From: Melioribacteraceae bacterium
Lineage (GTDB): Bacteria > Bacteroidota > Ignavibacteria > Ignavibacteriales > Melioribacteraceae
Length of the DNA stretch: 7,155 bases
Reading direction: 5' to 3'
Assembly: GCA_015494845.1 (NCBI GenBank)
Contig: WGAL01000222.1
Coordinates: 1-7,155 of the forward strand
Each line of letters begins with the position of its first letter. The first letter of the stretch is position 1. The position numbers were made by a program, and so were the translations under genes. Below, one piece after another: positions 7,001 to 7,155 of the stretch. The notes beneath the pieces are model-generated. The model saw only the letters and a program-made list of their open reading frames with translations, was not told where the DNA came from and ran no database searches.

Positions 7001-7155
7001 ATACGCGAAGATGACGCAACCGCATTTGCCCACATTTGACCGTTAGTAATACCGCTCATCATAAAACCGGAACTGTATATAACGCCCTTACCGTCGAAGC
7101 GTCCAAGCGATATTCCGTCAACAGTAACATCGGCAATTTTACCTCTATTGTTAAT
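4015..7155 (-). CDS. Secreted protein with T9SS (Por) type A C-terminal sorting domain, 5' end outside window
   Basis: The frame is open from the TAA at 4015-4017 to the right edge (1046 codons). An ATG at 7060-7062 is not the likely start: 31 upstream codons (INNRGKIADV...YSSGF) read on smoothly into the same domain, and no signal peptide is visible. Numbering from that Met: residues 71-94 hold Asp-rich repeats (DGDGDGVYNP, DKNGNGEWDPDED) like calcium-binding loops. A GDETVW..YND motif follows at 100-110, then ADPDLGQYTDDLVGSD at 171-186, GDPVALHGW at 312-320 and GPFRL at 335-339. A fibronectin III-like segment starts near 386 (PPEPVKP...IELIWN). From 908 there is a T9SS sorting domain: VNVYPNP, then ISIYTLSGVKI, DWDLKN and ASGMYIAVV, ending in KVLKFAII. 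Such domains direct export across the outer membrane by T9SS with release or surface anchoring. No catalytic motif was recognised; a structural or adhesive surface role is possible. A nine-residue tail (MPQKQIQRY) follows the last sorting-domain strand. Confidence 0.87.
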   Translation of the reverse strand: MNNRGKIADVTVDGISLGRFDGKGVIYSSGFMMSGITNGQMWANAVASSSRIEDYVPGAIIPGDTTHYLNPGLYILKSSDPPFGESWQKWAEAVDAGAYFYDGDGDGVYNPVDKNGNGEWDPDEDAPDLLGDETVWCVYNDGLKAADRAFTDVHPQGIEIRQTVWAYATSGDLGNIIFLRYSIVNRGTVADVIDSVYFGVWADPDLGQYTDDLVGSDRDLNAGYVYNDGDDDEFGSNPPAFLIDFFQGPWEFTGDNNDIAFNVKGPLLGIDTIRGAKNLPLTSFVHYMQSHPTQGDPDNKEQARFYLQGYNQAGEIVDPCNWDFGVVIGEDCSTIDGRFMYSGDPVALHGWINTFPTDQRQMSNTGPFRLEKDKPVDIVVAYVVGRATSALSSVKKTKQIDRAAQFVYQNNFNYPTPPEPVKPIVKTDDNVIELIWNTSKQVQYRELGNGYDMRFEGFVVNMYENGTTAEQEGGVQNRVTIARFDLANDIKNIIYEDAVTLERNIIYEEGTQMDSAAYADPNTGWIKVRIETDPFTKGPIIKGKPYFISVTSFALNYDEIQRMDALGNYLIPATATVGMVSNIPVIIHDSSSIAGIVPGKDTYSPFRENVNTEHVAGGCEANVTYSIYDKSATKKHNYEVGFFLDSLSTVYSLFYYIKDKDTDTLLRDSLKNYNNEAKLTAMVDGFTLDVPWVTPTQPKSSSLDWALPYKADTTGAYYLGDDLDTNNVKLLVLSQNNSTAIDANRMRRVELRFGVTSKGYRYIYKMRKFKYAEGYDPGYGFVDVPFQAWVVDDRLGEKYQLAVGYTEDARQDSVSPPRVYDPSNNLSLTKEYIIIFDSPYDPTGSNLVYTGENNKANFSGGYTLNASGATDSMKTIAKSPYFNAMYLVGLERKDTVGAFSPSGTLVITPKYFLTEKDKYTFVPKVDLDDNEAQSEFDKVNVYPNPLFAYNSVDSYKYGSSYSSDSPHITFTNLPKEVTISIYTLSGVKIREISKNDNNPFLDWDLKNYDGLRAASGMYIAVVHSPKYGDKVLKFAIIMPQKQIQRY
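4018..4341 (-). other. T9SS type A sorting domain coding segment
   Basis: Encodes the last 108 residues of the large secreted protein. The order VYPNP, 'IYTLSG.KI', 'WDLKN.DG...ASGMY' and a final hydrophobic strand KVLKFAII is the standard layout of Por secretion C-terminal domains, which T9SS recognises and PorU-like sortases usually cleave. Confidence 0.85.
6781..6852 (-). other. Asp-rich, putative calcium-binding loop segment
   Basis: Encodes DGDGDGVYNP...DKNGNGEWDPDED within the large secreted protein. The DxDxDG and DxNGNG spacing resembles thrombospondin type 3 or dockerin-type calcium loops. Calcium binding is inferred from the residue pattern only. Confidence 0.6.

Noticed and set aside
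7060..7062. ATG as the true start of the large secreted protein
   Set aside because: The frame stays open upstream to the window edge with protein-like sequence continuous with the same domain, and no signal peptide follows the Met, so the gene is treated as 5' partial.

Overview
The window looks like chromosome from a Gram-negative bacterium of the Bacteroidota/Chlorobiota/Ignavibacteria group. The main reasons are a protein with a type IX secretion (T9SS/Por) type C-terminal sorting domain, a PorV/PorQ-family outer-membrane beta-barrel, and two GWxTD-domain proteins. This combination is typical of Ignavibacteria and related lineages. The taxonomic placement is inferred from protein families only.

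Every gene I can support lies on the minus strand, so transcription runs from high to low coordinates. In that order: (1) a large secreted protein, 4015-7155, whose 5' end lies beyond the window edge; (2) a 73-nt gap with a strong RNA hairpin (3974-4012); (3) a PorV/PorQ-family barrel, 2916-3941; (4) a 69-nt gap with a near-textbook intrinsic terminator (2866-2897); (5) and (6) two tandem paralogous GWxTD-domain proteins, 1485-2846 and 143-1480, only 4 nt apart; (7) the first 48 codons of a further gene, 1-146. Gene 7 starts at a TTG that overlaps the TGA stop of the gene before it. Its peptide resembles the N-terminus of an LpxL/HtrB-type lysophospholipid acyltransferase.

All complete products carry export signals or barrel features, and the last gene is probably an inner-membrane lipid acyltransferase, so the region reads as a cell-envelope and secretion gene cluster. 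The T9SS-type cargo next to a PorV-like barrel is a sensible functional pair, since PorV binds sorting domains in the known T9SS. The role of the GWxTD proteins is unknown. No mobile element, CRISPR array, tRNA or rRNA was seen. Coding density is very high: no gap exceeds about 75 nt. The most informative points are the hidden overlapping gene at the left edge, the two paralogues that have both lost the signature Trp of GWxTD, and the two hairpins that appear to partition expression of the cluster.
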